Program-made: the position numbers and the translations under genes | Assembly (NCBI RefSeq): GCF_019802085.1 | Contig: NZ_JAHVHV010000001.1 | Span: forward strand, 434,001 to 498,000 | DNA length: 64,000 bases | DNA from: Ferrimonas balearica | GTDB lineage: Bacteria; Pseudomonadota; Gammaproteobacteria; Enterobacterales; Shewanellaceae | Direction of reading: 5' to 3' | Part shown: in pieces, positions 20,299 through 28,498 of the stretch | Layout of the letters: each line of letters opens with the position of its first letter | Position numbering within the stretch: the first letter of the stretch is position 1 | Notes under the pieces: generated by a model | What the model was told of the DNA's origin: nothing | Database searches by the model: none | The model's input: only the letters and a program-made list of their open reading frames with translations

Positions 20299-20361
20299 TT
20301 ATCCAAGCTATCCGAAACGATTACGTAACAAGTTGGGCACAAATGTTAGATGAATCCAAAC

Positions 20362-20380
20362 AAGAATCAATATCATTTGC
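20362..20380 (-). promoter_or_regulatory. Fur-box-like operator
   Basis: On the minus strand GCAAATGATATTGATTCTT matches the 19-base Fur consensus at 13 positions, including the central ATGATA core. It lies 64 bases upstream of the DUF4856 start, in the only promoter region of this three-gene operon. Confidence 0.6.
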
Positions 20381-20532
20381 ACTCACGTGATTAAATAATG
20401 TTCAGAAAATTTCTTGAATCCGGTTACTCCCATTGGGGTAGATGGATGTAAACGTGCTGTTAATTTCGCGATTTGTCGTCGATAAAGGCGCTTATGAATG
20501 GGTTTCAGGGGCGGAAGAAAAGTGGCAAAAAC

Positions 20533-20546
20533 TTGATCTGCCTCAA
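20533..20546 (+). promoter_or_regulatory. FNR/EtrA-like site
   Basis: TTGATCTGCCTCAA matches TTGAT-N4-ATCAA at 9 of 10 fixed positions. It sits 90 bases before the cytochrome P460 gene, a reasonable activator distance. Confidence 0.5.
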
Positions 20547-20635
20547 GCTATTTCCGCCAGGGTGGCGAAAGTTTCACCAGGGCTTGGGGGCAACTACCCT
20601 TGAAGTCGGGCCGAGAATGACCGAGGGCAGTAGAG

Positions 20636-21166
20636 ATGGCAGCATTGCAAGCCGGCGTGTGGGGAGTGGGGAGCCTGCTGTTGCTGAGCGCCGCGGCGAT
20701 GGCCGCCGATGAGCCAGCGCAAGAGGCCTCAGAGTCGGCGCCGCCGAGCCTGCCTGAGCCGGCCAACGGCGTGGCCTACCCCCAGGGGTGGCAGGACTGG
20801 GCCCTGGTGTCGGTGTCCCACCGTACCGACAACGCCACCATGCGGGTGATCCTGGGCAACGACACCGCCATCGAGGCGATCCGGGCGGGGCAGACCAACC
20901 CCTGGCCGGAGGGCAGCGTGCTGGGCAAGGTGGTGTGGAAGGCGGTGAGCCTGGCGGACTGGTCCAGTGCCCAGGCCCCGGGCACCTTCGTCCACGCCGA
21001 GTTCATGTTCAAAGGCGAGGGGCAGGCGGACACCGGCTGGCGCTGGGCCCGCTGGGTGGGAGAGGCGCAGACCCCTTATCAGCTCAGTGAAACCGAGTGC
21101 GTGGCCTGCCACAGCCCGGTGAAGGGGCGGGACTGGGTGTTCACCACCCCGGCGCCCCTGCCTTAG
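20636..21166 (+). CDS. cytochrome P460 family protein
   Basis: 176 aa. Signal peptide ending AAAMA-AD (about residue 23), then a P460-type domain with the c-type haem motif CVACH near the C-terminus (about residue 160) and the family-like WxDW segment near residue 50. Exported, periplasmic. P460 proteins act on small nitrogen compounds or as class-specific cytochromes; the substrate here is unknown. The stop overlaps the convergent OYE gene stop by 4 bases. The upstream FNR-like box suggests induction under low oxygen. Confidence 0.8.
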   Translation: MAALQAGVWGVGSLLLLSAAAMAADEPAQEASESAPPSLPEPANGVAYPQGWQDWALVSVSHRTDNATMRVILGNDTAIEAIRAGQTNPWPEGSVLGKVVWKAVSLADWSSAQAPGTFVHAEFMFKGEGQADTGWRWARWVGEAQTPYQLSETECVACHSPVKGRDWVFTTPAPLP

Positions 21167-22212
21167 AGGGCCAGCGCGGCCTCTGCCGGGGCGGCCGTTG
21201 TCGGGGCGGTATTGCCCGGCTGCATCTGGCCTTCACGAAAGGCGACGGGGTCTTTGAGGATGGCGCGGCCCACGGCGGCCAGGTCCAGCCAACGCTCCGC
21301 CAGGGCGGTTTCCATGTAGTCGGCGCTTTCGATGCCGCCCACCCCGATGACCGGCACCCCCAGCTGACCGCACAGGGCCCGGGACTCCGCCACCAGGTAG
21401 CCCTCCCCCCGGCGCGCTTTGGGGCGGTTCCAGCCGCCGATCCCCGAGGAGATGTCCAGCAGCAGGACGCCGGCCTCCACCAGCCACCCGGCTACGGTGC
21501 GCATGTCATCCTGGCTGAGCCCCTCAGGGTAACCGTCCTGACCCGGGATCCGTACTATGACCCCCAAGCGCGGCGCCGCCACCCGAATGCCTTCGATGAT
21601 CTCCAGCAGCAGCCGGGCCCGGTTGCGCAGGCTGCCGCCGTAGCGGTCGGAACGCTGGTTGGTCAGCGGCGAGAGCCACTGGTTGATGCCGTAGCCGTGG
21701 GCGCAGTGGATCTCCACCAGATCGAAGCCGGCCTGATCGGCCCGTACGGCGGCGGCGACAAAATCCCGGTGCCAGGTGCGGATGTCGTCGCTGGTCATGG
21801 CTCGGGGGGCCTCCAGGGTGCGGTCGTAGGCGGGGACGGTGATGCCTGAAGGGCCCATCAGATCGCCGCAGACGTCCTGGCTGGCCTTGCCACCACAGTG
21901 GGTCAGCTGCAATCCGGTGACCACCCCGGCCCGGTGCAGCTCGCTGGCCAACAGAGTCAGGCCCGGCACGCAGGCCTCGTCGTGGGCACCGAGCTGGTTG
22001 GGCTCGCTGCGCCCGGTGAGGGCCACGTGGCTGTACTCCACCATCACCAACCCGGCACCGGAGCGGGCCAGCTGGCGGTAGTGGGCCAGGGTCTGCTCGG
22101 TGACCCGGCCGCTGCTGTCGGCAGTCTGGGAGGCCATGGGCGGCACCACCAGACGGTTATTGAGGATAAGGCCGTTGGCCAGGGCGAGGGGACGAAAGCG
22201 CAGCTTGGACAT
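21163..22212 (-). CDS. NADH:flavin oxidoreductase, Old Yellow Enzyme family (YqjM-like branch)
   Basis: 349-aa TIM-barrel FMN enzyme. It has the substrate-binding segment HCAHGYGINQWLSP with the following RSDRYGGS. FMN-binding residues lie in PPMAS (about residue 24) and VGVGGIES (about 290). In the PPMAS motif the redox-tuning Cys of YqjM is replaced by Ala. It likely reduces the C=C of activated alkenes; substrate unknown. It is divergent from a LysR gene (98 bases between starts), which probably regulates it. Confidence 0.85.
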   Translation of the reverse strand: MSKLRFRPLALANGLILNNRLVVPPMASQTADSSGRVTEQTLAHYRQLARSGAGLVMVEYSHVALTGRSEPNQLGAHDEACVPGLTLLASELHRAGVVTGLQLTHCGGKASQDVCGDLMGPSGITVPAYDRTLEAPRAMTSDDIRTWHRDFVAAAVRADQAGFDLVEIHCAHGYGINQWLSPLTNQRSDRYGGSLRNRARLLLEIIEGIRVAAPRLGVIVRIPGQDGYPEGLSQDDMRTVAGWLVEAGVLLLDISSGIGGWNRPKARRGEGYLVAESRALCGQLGVPVIGVGGIESADYMETALAERWLDLAAVGRAILKDPVAFREGQMQPGNTAPTTAAPAEAALAL

Positions 22213-22310
22213 CTTGGTGTTCGGCGATGATAAGGATGGCGCCAGTGTACGGAATCGAGCCTTGAATTAAAGAAACGGTTTTTCTACATTCGTTTCCCTA
22301 TCGGAAACTG

Positions 22311-23186
22311 ATGGGAAGGGTGGGGATCGTGCGCCTGGAGGATTTGAAAGATTTCGTGGCGGTGGCCAGCCGTTCAGGGCTGCGTCAGGCGGCGCTGGAG
22401 CTGGGCCGGCAGCCGGGCACCCTGTCCAAGGCGCTGCGCCGGGTGGAGCAGCACTACCAGTGTGCCCTGTTTGACCGCCAGCCTGGGCAGTGGCAGCTCA
22501 CCGACGCCGGTCGGCAGTTGTTGGCCCGCAGCGAAGAGCTGCTGGCGTTGCACCAGACCATCGAGCGGGAGCTGGGTCAGCCAAGGCGGCTTCATCTGAG
22601 ACTCTCCGGCCCGGAAACCCTGCTGGGTCACCATCTGGCGGAGCTGCTGACCCCGCTGCAGGCGGCCTATGGCGAGATGAGCCTTCAGACCCACAACGAC
22701 ACCGGACTGACCAAGCTTTTGCGTCATCAGGTGGACCTGGCGCTGGTGTGCACCACCGGCGAGCCACCGCCGGTGGCGGGGCTTAAGGTGCGAAAACTGA
22801 GGGACAGCGAGTTTGTCATTGTGGCCGGACCCGGCCACCCGCTGCTATCTGAAGGCCGTCATCACCCCATCGAGCGGGTGCTGGACCACCCCTTTGTGGT
22901 GCCCAGCCAGCCGCTGTATGGCGATACCGGCAGCCGATTGTCCAGCGACGGCTGGCACGACGAGGCCTTTGCCCGGCGGATCGGCGCCCGGGTGGACAGC
23001 CTGCCGGCGCTGATGGCCCTGGTGCGCACCGGCAGCTGGCTGGCCTACCTGCCGGACTACCTGGCCAGTGCGCCGCAACTGACTCAACTGACCACCGAGG
23101 GCTGCCCCTACCACTGCCGCCAGAGCACCTGGCTGTGCACCCAGACGCCGCTGCGCAAGCATCATCTGGCGGCCTTGATGGAGTGA
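22311..23186 (+). CDS. LysR-family regulator
   Basis: 291 aa with an N-terminal helix-turn-helix (about 7-66; GRQPGTLSKALRRVEQHY) and an effector-binding domain. ATG 22311 is used; GTG 22329 would give a more usual N-terminus. It diverges from the OYE gene and is the likely regulator of it. Between them an AT-rich run with TTTCTACATTCG could hold the operator, but no clear dyad was picked. Confidence 0.85.
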   Translation: MGRVGIVRLEDLKDFVAVASRSGLRQAALELGRQPGTLSKALRRVEQHYQCALFDRQPGQWQLTDAGRQLLARSEELLALHQTIERELGQPRRLHLRLSGPETLLGHHLAELLTPLQAAYGEMSLQTHNDTGLTKLLRHQVDLALVCTTGEPPPVAGLKVRKLRDSEFVIVAGPGHPLLSEGRHHPIERVLDHPFVVPSQPLYGDTGSRLSSDGWHDEAFARRIGARVDSLPALMALVRTGSWLAYLPDYLASAPQLTQLTTEGCPYHCRQSTWLCTQTPLRKHHLAALME

Positions 23187-23187
23187 G

Positions 23188-24087
23188 TTACTGGCCCACC
23201 TTGCGGTTCATCTCGGAGATGGCGGTCAGGGATTCGATGGGCATGGGGCCGATCACCTGGGGTGGGGTGTAGAGGTTCACCTTATCCGCCACGGTATGGA
23301 CGAAGGCGGTGGCGTCCCCCACGTCGTAGCCGTACTCCTCCAGCACAAACTTGTTGCGGTAACGCTTGGCGTTCTCGTACTCAATGGCCGAGACGGTCAC
23401 CGCCAGGATGGACTGGTTCTCATCGCCGATGGCGGCGCGGAAGGCCGCCGAGGCCATGAATTCCGAGTTCAGGATGGCGCTGCCGTTGTCCAGGTAGGGG
23501 CCGCCGTACTCGGTCAGCTCCATCGGCAGGTAGAAGGACTGCATCAGCTTGGTGACCATGGGCTCGACCCCGGTGGGCAGATGACGCTGCACCGTGGCGT
23601 GGTAGGAGACCAGGTTGTCCGGCCAAAGGGTCTGCTCCGACTGCGGGGCAAAACCGGTGGGGATGAATTCGTCCAGTTGCAGCTCGCCGCTGTCCAGTCG
23701 GGTCAGGGCGACAAAGGTGACAAAACCGTGGCCCTGCAGATCGTCACCGGGCTGGGGCTCAATGGCGGAGAACAACACCAGATGGCGACGCTCCCCCACC
23801 TTCAGCGTGCCCTGCTGGTCTGACACATTGATGCAGCGCACGGCGCCGGTGCGGTCCAGGGAGTCCAGGCCCAGCTCGCCCAATACGGTGGGGCAGGGGG
23901 CGTCGGAGCCGTAGGCGTGGGCGAAGTGGTGGTAGTCGTAAAACTCTTTTCCGCCGTAGAAGAGGATGGTGATCCCCAGCAGGATGAACACCCATTGGGT
24001 GAGTTTGCCGATGACCTTAAATGGCCAGGTGATGATGGTGACGAAGTGCTGCTTCAGCCACGAAACCGCGGTGCTGAGTGCGTTCAT
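23188..24087 (-). CDS. membrane-anchored protein of unknown function
   Basis: 299 aa. An N-terminal segment with one strong membrane helix (about residues 28-45, VFILLGITILFYGG) is followed by a large soluble domain containing two Cys (about 65 and 84), probably periplasmic. No recognised domain. It stands alone, pointing towards and 1 base short of the LysR gene stop. Codon use is like the core genome, so it is an ordinary chromosomal gene of unknown role. Confidence 0.65.
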   Translation of the reverse strand: MNALSTAVSWLKQHFVTIITWPFKVIGKLTQWVFILLGITILFYGGKEFYDYHHFAHAYGSDAPCPTVLGELGLDSLDRTGAVRCINVSDQQGTLKVGERRHLVLFSAIEPQPGDDLQGHGFVTFVALTRLDSGELQLDEFIPTGFAPQSEQTLWPDNLVSYHATVQRHLPTGVEPMVTKLMQSFYLPMELTEYGGPYLDNGSAILNSEFMASAAFRAAIGDENQSILAVTVSAIEYENAKRYRNKFVLEEYGYDVGDATAFVHTVADKVNLYTPPQVIGPMPIESLTAISEMNRKVGQ

Positions 24088-24260
24088 ATCCCAAACCTCA
24101 AACAGTCTCGAGTTGAGGGGGGGTCCACGCTCCCTGCCGGATCCAAGCCCCAGGATGTTGTTGTCCGCCAGACGGATACGGCTTGCCTCGGCAGGATCTC
24201 AAAAACTAGTTCAGATGCCCCGAATAGCAATGGCAAGACGCGGATTTATTGGGAAGTTCA

Positions 24261-24287
24261 AACAAAAACGGCGCCCGAAGGCGCCGT
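24261..24287 (-). terminator. Rho-independent terminator of the LysE gene
   Basis: On the minus strand ACGGCGCC-TTCG-GGCGCCGT is followed by TTTTG, just after the LysE-family gene stop. Stem 8 bp, UUCG-type loop. Confidence 0.8.
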
Positions 24288-24303
24288 GGTGTGTGAACCG
24301 GGG

Positions 24304-24912
24304 TCAGATCACCACCCGGATCGCCAGAACCGTGAGCATCACGGCGGTGGCCCGGTCGAGCCAATGGGTGTTGCTCTTGAGCCAACCCATCAGGGGTGTG
24401 CGGGCCACGCCCAGGGCCACCAGGGCGTACCAGAGGGCGTCGATGCCGCCGGCGGTGGCCATCATGATGAGCTTGTCGCTCCAGGGGGCCCCCTCCTGAA
24501 CAAACTGGCTGAACAGGGCCAGGAAGAAGATGGCGATCTTGGGGTTCAAAAAGGCCACCAGGAAGCCACCGACAAACCCCTGGTAGCGGCGGTAGGGATC
24601 GGCACCCGGCTCCCCCTCGGCTTCGGCGGGCTTGGGCTTGATGGCCCCCCAGGCCAGGTAGAGCAGAAACGCCGCGCCGGCGTAGCGGATCGCCTCGAAC
24701 AGCGCCGGGGTCTGGGTGATCACCAGCCCCAGCCCCATGGCCACCAGCAGCGCGTAGAGGGCGATCCCCAGGCCGTGCCCCACGGCGGTGGCCACCCCGC
24801 GGCCCATGCCGCCCTGGACGGTATTTCGGATCACCAGCGCCAGTGAGGGGCCGGGGCTCATGGCCCCCAGGGTGCAGACGGCGGCCAGGGAGAGCCAGAG
24901 GGTGAAGGTCAT
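24304..24912 (-). CDS. LysE/RhtB family amino-acid exporter
   Basis: 202 aa with about six hydrophobic segments; the N-terminal SPGPSLALVIRNTVQGG is the LysE/RhtB signature. An AAGGA lies 9 bases upstream of the chosen ATG 24912; the frame is open further upstream, but that part is not LysE-like. Predicted inner-membrane efflux of amino acids or analogues. It stands alone with its own terminator. Confidence 0.88.
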   Translation of the reverse strand: MTFTLWLSLAAVCTLGAMSPGPSLALVIRNTVQGGMGRGVATAVGHGLGIALYALLVAMGLGLVITQTPALFEAIRYAGAAFLLYLAWGAIKPKPAEAEGEPGADPYRRYQGFVGGFLVAFLNPKIAIFFLALFSQFVQEGAPWSDKLIMMATAGGIDALWYALVALGVARTPLMGWLKSNTHWLDRATAVMLTVLAIRVVI

Positions 24913-25002
24913 GGGACGTCCTTGTTCGGGGTTGGGCCGGCTAGGATACCCCAGGCGCGAGCGGGAAAAAACGGGCGAAAACACCCGCCCGTGGATGGGG
25001 GC

Positions 25003-25590
25003 TCAGCCCCTTACGCTGTCGAACAGCTGACGGGCCAGTTCGGTCAGCAGTTGGGGGTCGGGCTCGCTCTGGGCGTAGGTGCGCAGCCCCAGCAGGCCCA
25101 TGGCCAGGTACTGGCCGCGCTGCTCGGCGCTGCGTTCGGCGCTCACCTCCCCTTGCTCGATCGCCTGTTCAAACACGCGAACCAAAGCGGCTTTCCAGCG
25201 CTGGCTACTGGCTTTCAGCGCCGCTTCAATCTCCGGTTCGTTGTCCCCAAGCTCGCTCAGCGCCTTCTGGGACAGGCAGGCCTTGAGCCGGTGTTCGCCG
25301 CTGGAGGTGATGTCCTCGATGGTGCGGGCCAGGTAGTCCCAGAGCCCCTCCATTACCGTGTTGCTGTCGGCAAACAGGGCCTGAAACTCGGCACTCTTGT
25401 CCTTGTCGTACTGCTCAATGGCCGCCAGCATCAGCCCCTGCTTGTTGTCGAAGGCGCAGTAGAGGGAGCCCGGGTGCAGGCCGGTGGCGGCTTTGAGATC
25501 CTGCATGCTGGTCTTGGTGTAGCCCTTGCTGACAAAGGCGTGGATCGCGGCACGCAGCACCTGTTCTCGGTCAAATTCGGCGGTTCGCAT
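25003..25590 (-). CDS. TetR-family repressor, NemR-like
   Basis: 195 aa. N-terminal helix-turn-helix (about residues 8-54; TSMQDLKAATGLHPGSLYCAF), C-terminal ligand domain. Cys105 in LKACLSQ is at the position of the redox-sensing Cys of E. coli NemR. Met 25590 is chosen by TetR family start; the upstream extension to 25644 would include the operator region. Divergent from nemA with three palindromes between, so it probably represses itself and nemA and is released by electrophiles. The effector is inferred. Confidence 0.82.
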   Translation of the reverse strand: MRTAEFDREQVLRAAIHAFVSKGYTKTSMQDLKAATGLHPGSLYCAFDNKQGLMLAAIEQYDKDKSAEFQALFADSNTVMEGLWDYLARTIEDITSSGEHRLKACLSQKALSELGDNEPEIEAALKASSQRWKAALVRVFEQAIEQGEVSAERSAEQRGQYLAMGLLGLRTYAQSEPDPQLLTELARQLFDSVRG

Positions 25591-25629
25591 GAGGCTCTCT
25601 TGGCGGATGGAATGATCGCAGTGTATCCA

Positions 25630-25651
25630 TTTTTGAATGGTCACTCAAAAA
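25630..25651. promoter_or_regulatory. TetR operator palindrome 1
   Basis: TTTTTGAATGGTCACTCAAAAA is an imperfect palindrome in the nemR-like/nemA gap, sharing TTGAATG with the other two sites. It is close to the TetR start, so it likely serves autoregulation. Confidence 0.6.
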
Positions 25652-25655
25652 TTAG

Positions 25656-25671
25656 TTGAATGCCTGTTCAA
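25656..25671. promoter_or_regulatory. TetR operator palindrome 2
   Basis: TTGAATGCCTGTTCAA; its reverse complement differs from site 3 at one base of 16. Confidence 0.7.
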
Positions 25672-25695
25672 GTAACGCTAGTGTTAATCCGTGAT

Positions 25696-25711
25696 TTGAA
25701 CAAGCATTCAA
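25696..25711. promoter_or_regulatory. TetR operator palindrome 3
   Basis: TTGAACAAGCATTCAA, 14 bases before the nemA start, so binding here would block transcription or initiation of nemA. Confidence 0.7.
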
Positions 25712-25725
25712 AAAAGTGAGGGGCC

Positions 25726-26769
25726 ATGACCGCCACCCTGTTTCAACCCGTGAAGCTGAACGACACCCTGACCCTGGACAACCGCATTGTGATGGCGCCG
25801 CTGACCCGCTGCATGGCGGACAACGACCTGGTGCCCACCGACGAGATGGTGGCCTACTACGCCCGTCGGGCGGACAGTGGCCTCATCATCTCCGAAGCCA
25901 CCATCATCCGCCCGGACGGCCAGGGCTACCCCAACACCCCGGGGATCTACAGCGAGGCGCAAATCGCCGGCTGGCGCCGGGTGACCGACGCGGTGCACGC
26001 CAAGGGGGGTAAGATCTTTGTTCAGCTGTGGCACACCGGCCGGGTGGCCCACCCCCACTTTTTCGGCGGCGGCGATGTGATGGCCCCCTCTGCCCAGCGC
26101 CTGGAGGGCACCGTGCCCCGCATGCGGGAGCTGGAGTACGTCACTCCCAAGGCGGCCAGTGCCGAGGAGATCCAGCAACTGGTGGCCGATTACGCCCAGG
26201 CAGCGGCCAACGCCATCGAGGCGGGCTTCGACGGGGTGGAGCTGCACGGGGCCAACGGCTACCTGATTGACCAGTTCCTGCACTTTGACACCAACCGACG
26301 CGACGACGAGTTCGGCGGCAATGCGCAGAACATGGCCCGCTTCCCCCTGGCGGTGGTAGACGCCGTGGTGGCGCGCATCGGCGCCGATCGCACCGCGCTT
26401 CGGCTCTCCCCGGGGGCCTACTTCAACATGGAGTCCGATCCGCGGGATCGCGAGGTGTTCGAGTACCTGCTGCCCAAGCTGGAGGCGTTCAACCTGGCCT
26501 ACCTGCACCTGGGTCTGTTCGACGATGGGATGGAGTTTGCCCACCTGGACGGCTCCGCCACCGACTTTGTGCGCCAGCGCTACGGCAAGCTGCTGATGGG
26601 GGTGGGCGGCTTCACCCCGCAAAGCGGCAGCGCCGCCATCGAGCAGGGCCGATTCGACCTGCTGGCCATCGGCCGCCCCTTTATCGCTAACCCGGACTAC
26701 GTGGCCAAGGTGCAGGCCGGCGATGCCCTCACCGAGTACCACGAGGGGATGCTGGCGGAGCTGGTGTGA
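25726..26769 (+). CDS. nemA: alkene reductase, Old Yellow Enzyme family (N-ethylmaleimide reductase)
   Basis: 347-aa FMN TIM-barrel enzyme. MAPLTRCMA near residue 22 contains the Thr that tunes the flavin; HGANGYLIDQFL near residue 173 holds the substrate-binding His/Asn pair; GVGGFTPQ and AIGRPFIANPD bind FMN. It reduces electrophilic alkenes and nitro compounds with NADPH. It is divergent from the NemR-like gene. GTGAGGGG precedes the ATG. A strong terminator follows. Confidence 0.9.
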   Translation: MTATLFQPVKLNDTLTLDNRIVMAPLTRCMADNDLVPTDEMVAYYARRADSGLIISEATIIRPDGQGYPNTPGIYSEAQIAGWRRVTDAVHAKGGKIFVQLWHTGRVAHPHFFGGGDVMAPSAQRLEGTVPRMRELEYVTPKAASAEEIQQLVADYAQAAANAIEAGFDGVELHGANGYLIDQFLHFDTNRRDDEFGGNAQNMARFPLAVVDAVVARIGADRTALRLSPGAYFNMESDPRDREVFEYLLPKLEAFNLAYLHLGLFDDGMEFAHLDGSATDFVRQRYGKLLMGVGGFTPQSGSAAIEQGRFDLLAIGRPFIANPDYVAKVQAGDALTEYHEGMLAELV

Positions 26770-26790
26770 GTTCTCGCCTCTCCTGACCCA

Positions 26791-26819
26791 AAAAGGGTGC
26801 CCAGTGGGCACCCTTTTTT
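26791..26819. terminator. bidirectional terminator between nemA and mogA
   Basis: GGGTGCCC-AGT-GGGCACCC with A-rich left and T-rich right flanks; it serves nemA on the plus strand and mogA on the minus strand. Confidence 0.85.
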
Positions 26820-26844
26820 GTGGTCGTCCGAAGGCGGTCAGCAG

Positions 26845-27378
26845 TCACTTCGCCTTGGGACGGAAGGGTTTGATCACCGCTTCGTCGCACTCCAGGAAGG
26901 GGCCTTCCATCAGATCGATGCAGTAGGGGATGGCGGGGAACACCGCATCCAGGCACTCGCGAATGGACTTGGGCTTACCCGGCAGGTTGACGATCAGGGT
27001 GTCGTCCCGCAGTCCCGCGGTCTGGCGGGAGAGGATGGCGGTGGGGACAAACTTCAGCGACTCGGCGCGCATCAGCTCGCCGAAGCCCGGCATCATTCGG
27101 TGGCACACCGCCTCGGTGGCCTCCGGGGTCACGTCCCGCTTGGCCGGGCCGGTGCCGCCGGTGGTGACCACCAAACAGCAGCCCTGCTCGTCGGCCATCT
27201 TTTTCAGGGTGGCTTCGATCACCGCCTGCTCGTCGGGGATCACCTCGTAGACGGGCTCCCATTCGGAGGTCAGGTACTGGTTCAGGGTCTCGATGATGGC
27301 TTTGCCCGAGATGTCTTCGTAGATGCCGGCGCTGGCGCGGTCACTGACGGTGACGATGCCGATTTTGGCGATGGTCAT
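26845..27378 (-). CDS. mogA: molybdopterin adenylyltransferase
   Basis: 177 aa, close to E. coli MogA length. It activates molybdopterin with ATP before molybdate insertion. TTGGTGPAKRDVTPEAT near residue 75 is the MogA/MoeA-type nucleotide motif, and LPGKPKSI near 135 is the conserved C-terminal loop. ATG 27378 (MTIAKIGIVTVSDR) is the family start; the 16-residue upstream extension is not conserved. AAGGACC precedes it. Monocistronic. Confidence 0.92.
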   Translation of the reverse strand: MTIAKIGIVTVSDRASAGIYEDISGKAIIETLNQYLTSEWEPVYEVIPDEQAVIEATLKKMADEQGCCLVVTTGGTGPAKRDVTPEATEAVCHRMMPGFGELMRAESLKFVPTAILSRQTAGLRDDTLIVNLPGKPKSIRECLDAVFPAIPYCIDLMEGPFLECDEAVIKPFRPKAK

Positions 27379-27607
27379 GAAGGGGTCCTTTTGAAGGGGT
27401 CGACAATGTCCCGCAGTGAAGCACATTGGCGAGCGGGAAAACAGGGGTTGGGTGGGATTATTGGGGTGGTGGCGCGCTGCAGATTGGCTGATGCCCAGTG
27501 GGCGATCTCCTACAGTCCTTGCCGACTGCGTCTGCTGGCCCTTTTTCCCAGGCCTGATAGCTTGACCCCATTAGGAGACCACCTCTTCACGGACGAGAGA
27601 CCACACC

Positions 27608-28435
27608 ATGGACCTGAAACGCCTCGGCGGGATCACCCTGCTTGGCAGCGCCCTGATGGGCTGCGGCTGGAGCCCCATCAGCTCGGACAGCGACATCATC
27701 CAACCGCCGGTTGAACTGCCGACCTTCACCCAGGTGAACGGGGGCCCTGCCAATTCTCCTTCGCCGGTGGTGGAGGAGGCTGAGCACGTCATCGACATTG
27801 ATGGGCAATACAACCACTTTGTCTTCGACGCCGAGGCGGGGGACCGGGTGCTGATCACCGCGTTGCTGGCCAATGAGATAGACCCCCAGGGCTACCAGCG
27901 CTGTGGGCAAGGCGCGGACGATGCCTACCCGGGCATCGCCGTCGAGGGGCTGGGACGGGCCTGTGGCACGGTGCTGTTCAGAGAGGTGGCTCAGGCGGGC
28001 GCCTACCCCTTTCAGGTGGCCTACCCGGACGCCAACTATGGCGGGTTCAACATCCGGGTCTATCGGCAGGTTGAACCGGTGGCGTTCGACGGGCAGGGCG
28101 GGCCGCCGGATGCACCGCGTCACCTCGATCCTGAGGACGATGCCTGGCTCAGCGTGACCTTGATGCACAACTGGTTTGTGTACGACGGCCAAGCCGGCCA
28201 AACCCTGCACCTCCAGGCCTACTTGAACGCCTTGCCCGACGAGGCACTGCTGGCCCGCTGCGCAGAGGCCGACCGCGCCATCGAGGCCAAGGACAGCTTT
28301 GGCTTCCTTGTTGGCGATGGGCCCGTCAACTGCTCGGATCGCTTTGAGTACCACTTCGAGCGCGACCAGCGCCTCTACCTGGGCTTTAAACCTTTAAGGG
28401 CCCAGTCCGCGGTGCTCGATGCCTATGTGGAGTAG
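27608..28435 (+). CDS. lipoprotein of unknown function
   Basis: 275 aa. Lipobox LMGC at about residues 16-19 (GSALMGCG), then a Pro/Ser-rich linker and two similar beta-rich halves each with an HN/HF..Y/D motif (YNHFVFDAEAGDRV and HNWFVYDGQAGQTL), suggesting an internal duplication of a pre-peptidase-like beta domain. Two pairs of Cys may form disulphides. No catalytic residues seen. It shares a bidirectional terminator with the GntP-type gene. Confidence 0.65.
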   Translation: MDLKRLGGITLLGSALMGCGWSPISSDSDIIQPPVELPTFTQVNGGPANSPSPVVEEAEHVIDIDGQYNHFVFDAEAGDRVLITALLANEIDPQGYQRCGQGADDAYPGIAVEGLGRACGTVLFREVAQAGAYPFQVAYPDANYGGFNIRVYRQVEPVAFDGQGGPPDAPRHLDPEDDAWLSVTLMHNWFVYDGQAGQTLHLQAYLNALPDEALLARCAEADRAIEAKDSFGFLVGDGPVNCSDRFEYHFERDQRLYLGFKPLRAQSAVLDAYVE

Positions 28436-28452
28436 TCACGGACGCGGTACCA

Positions 28453-28483
28453 CAAAAAAGCCCGGGCGATGCCCGGGCTTTTT
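28453..28483. terminator. bidirectional terminator
   Basis: AAAAAAGCCCGGGC-GAT-GCCCGGGCTTTTT between the convergent lipoprotein and GntP-type permease genes. Confidence 0.9.
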
Positions 28484-28498
28484 CAATGCAGCGAAGAC

